This document shows positions 17,934 through 20,106 of a DNA stretch of 20,106 bases, in pieces. Position 1 is the first letter of the stretch. Every line of letters starts with the position of its first letter. The position numbers and the translations under genes were made by a program. The DNA comes from Carex sylvatica (lineage: Eukaryota > Streptophyta > Magnoliopsida > Poales > Cyperaceae), in contig CAXKVR010000472.1 of the NCBI GenBank assembly GCA_964058845.1, forward strand, positions 1-20,106, read 5' to 3'. A model generated the notes under the pieces. It was not told where the DNA came from, made no database searches, and saw only the letters and a program-made list of their open reading frames with translations.

Positions 17934-20013
17934 TTATCTCTTCTGCCAGTTGAGCTTCTTGAGAGCGTACCCAAATAGCAGTGCAAAGGAGACGGTGAAA
18001 CCGATGATGACAACTCCCACAACAGGCATGAAATTACGCTTGAACCCATAATAGCTCGTGAGAAATTGCTTCACGGTCTGGCCGTTGTCAAGCACATCCT
18101 CTATGTCTCCGTATTGCGATTCAAGTAAACCGTACAGGGTCCATGCGATGGGGCACGTCCAGTAGAACCATCTCCAACATATAGGGATTCTCTATTTTTG
18201 CATAATATAAACACTAATATGTTAGAAAAAAAAAAACTATGAGAAAGAAAGAAATTAAATTACAACTTCATTATAGGTTACTTACCGGTCGCGGGATGAT
18301 AAATCCAGAGAAAATATTCCACAAACTGTAAAATCCTGCTGCAACAACTGCAGCAATGTGGAAGTTTGGCGACATGGCAACCGACATCATACTGAAAAGG
18401 GTGTGGTATAAAAATGTGAAGAACATGACGAACCAAAACCAAAAAAACTTATATGCTGTCCATTTGTAATCGCACAACACGTACACTGTAATGCCGTACA
18501 TCACTGACTGAATGAAATTGTATGGGATTTCAATTCCAACCTGGAACATTAATGAAGCAACGTAAATTAGTTAGATCTTATTATTCATAAGTATATATTT
18601 GCTGTAAGGTAGATTGGTAAATTATGCATCTGTAAAGGATTTATCCAAGCAAGAAAATTACAAATCCAAGTGCATAGGGTAGAGGAGAGTACATCCCAGC
18701 TGCTCTCTCTCTGTAAAAGACGGCACGTTCAAAGTCCACAACTGGTTGAATCGATGAGGAATTCTTCACTCCAAGGAAAACACAAGAAGCATACATCGAA
18801 CCCATGACATTAAATAGATCCTGGACCCTTCCCCTGTAAAAACATAGCATACATTTGCATTTTGTTATACAATTGCAAAATTTTCATATTATAACACAAA
18901 TCTAATATGTCGACACATTACATACCATTTTTGACCCTTCCTCCAGAACACAGTCCCAAAGAACAAGGCGATGATGAAAGTGAAAACAAATCTAATAATG
19001 TTATATGATGGATTTCTCCAGTATGACAAGTTCTGTTTCCATACACATGCCAGGCACTGTTGTAGGAATGGTTGCGAATATTGGGTCGGGAAATGGAGGT
19101 CCATTGAGCCTGGTGGAGGTGCGCTCAATTCCTTTATAATAGCCAAGTTATTCCTGTAAGAGTACCATATATATATTATTTATGTTATATTTTGTTATAA
19201 AATATGAGGTTACCTTCATATGTATAATAACATATAAATAACTAATAATAGCTTGGTTGAATTTTCACTGGTATAGTTCTGATTTTTTGTATATGCCATT
19301 GAAATCCAGATGAAGCAACTCCTCCTGTGATTTTGATGTCACTTCCATCATCCATGTTGCCGGATTATAACCATCCCTTATTTTCTTTATTCCTCGAATT
19401 GCCTTCAGTTTTTATCAAAAAAAAAGAGACAAGAATGTGTTATAGTAAAAAAAGTAGAAAAGAAAAGAACATATGCATATGCATATGTTTAGCAATTAAA
19501 TTAAAGCTTCTTACATATGTATGCATATGCATATGTTTAGCAATTAAATTAAAGCTTCTTACCTCCAGGTACTCAACAAGGTGGCACGAATTGTGCTCCA
19601 AAGGACCGAAGAAAATCTCCTGTCCTCCTTTACTTAGTAGGAAGAGCTACAATGAAATTTTTTAGAGTTATTTCAAGTATAATTATCCACAAATTAAATA
19701 AATCGAGGAAATTTTAACTCACCTCGTCAAAAGATTCAAAAATGTCAATGCTAGGTTGATGGATAGTACAAACAACTGTTCGTCCTGTGTTGACAGTATT
19801 TCTGACAGTTCTCATAACAATAGCAGCTGCTCTTGCATCAAGACCAGAAGTCGGTTCATCCATGAAAATAATTGACGGGTTGGCTACCAATTCAACAGCT
19901 ATTGTCAGTCTTTTCCTCTGCTCCGTCGACAACCCGTTTACACCGGATGTTCCGACAATTGAACCTTGTAATGATGTAAGTTCCACAAGCTCCATCACCT
20001 CTTCTATGAACAT
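17934..20013 (-). CDS. PDR-type ABCG transporter, C-terminal part (seven exons, 5' end outside window)
   Basis: Exons in gene order are 20013-19723, 19646-19563, 19402-19269, 19153-18926, 18833-18662, 18540-18286 and 18191-17934. All have GT-AG introns and compatible phases, giving 473 residues to stop TAA. Exon 20013-19723 holds the second nucleotide-binding domain: ABC signature [19 protein letters not shown], Walker B with [16 protein letters not shown], and the H-loop CTIHQPS. Next come [19 protein letters not shown] and a second transmembrane domain of about six helices, with the PDR marks [18 protein letters not shown] and a [13 protein letters not shown] segment. The end ([11 protein letters not shown]) is typical for full-size plant PDR proteins, which export defence compounds, hormones or cuticle precursors at the plasma membrane. 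The Walker A motif and first half must lie beyond 20106. Nothing visible is broken. GF replaces the common GQ at the exon junction near 18662. Confidence 0.95.
19473..19562 (-). repeat. 42-bp direct duplication including a splice donor
   Basis: The same 42 bp occurs at 19473-19514 and 19521-19562 within the transporter intron 19403-19562. On the gene strand each copy begins GTAAGAAGCTTTAATTTAAT. The copy at 19562 supplies the actual donor of the exon 19646-19563. The other sets an identical donor 48 bp further into the intron. Confidence 0.9.
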
Positions 20014-20106
20014 CTGCATGCATATATATTAGTTATAACAATCTATTTATTTATGTCATACTGAATAAGATAGATGTTAAAACTAATTTTAATTCAAAAC
20101 CAACCT
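20014..20106 (-). other. Partial intron of the ABCG transporter
   Basis: Upstream of the exon beginning at 20013 is a TGCATGCAG acceptor followed by AT-rich sequence to the window edge. No further exon is visible here. Confidence 0.7.

Overview
The window is plant nuclear DNA, from an angiosperm. The evidence is split genes with GT-AG introns, three plant-type enzyme or transporter families (BAHD acyltransferase, family-1 UDP-glycosyltransferase, full-size PDR-type ABCG transporter), very AT-rich intergenic DNA, and small transposons and retroposons with target-site duplications. The BAHD protein looks closest to the monocot/magnoliid 'acyl transferase' group, but I cannot name the species from sequence alone.

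Layout. (1) 1-2030: a transposon-like unit with long terminal inverted repeats (about 105-1622), diverged direct repeats on both sides, and a 46-bp tandem repeat. (2) 2238-4909, + strand: a three-exon BAHD acyltransferase of 431 residues, apparently intact, with HxxxD and a D-Y-G-W-G form of DFGWG. Its first intron holds a possible degenerate transposon and a 30-bp tandem array that ends close to the acceptor. (3) 5390-6857, - strand: an intronless UGT73-like glycosyltransferase, complete in content but broken by one frameshift. (4) 6858-10029: intergenic DNA with several minisatellites, a SINE-like retroposon with a 15-bp target-site duplication, and a Mutator-like MITE with a 10-bp one. (5) 10030-10496, - strand: a two-exon gene of 127 residues for the small subunit of DNA polymerase delta (POLD4/p12), easily missed because neither exon is long. 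(6) 10497-17933: about 7.4 kb with no gene I can recognise. It holds a diverged direct duplication (12490-13284 and 15051-15569), a 384-bp near-palindromic foldback MITE and a polyadenylated retroposon with a perfect 17-bp target-site duplication. (7) 17934-20013 and beyond the right edge, - strand: the last seven exons (473 residues) of a PDR-type ABCG transporter, from just before the second nucleotide-binding domain's signature to the stop codon.

The acyltransferase, the glycosyltransferase and the PDR transporter fit a pattern of decorating and exporting specialised metabolites. Co-location is all the sequence shows, and the glycosyltransferase is broken in this copy. POLD4 is a replication gene unrelated to that theme. 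The most notable points are the UGT frameshift and its unusual PSPG box, a duplicated in-frame splice donor in the transporter, the hidden POLD4 gene, and the two retroposons with clear target-site duplications.
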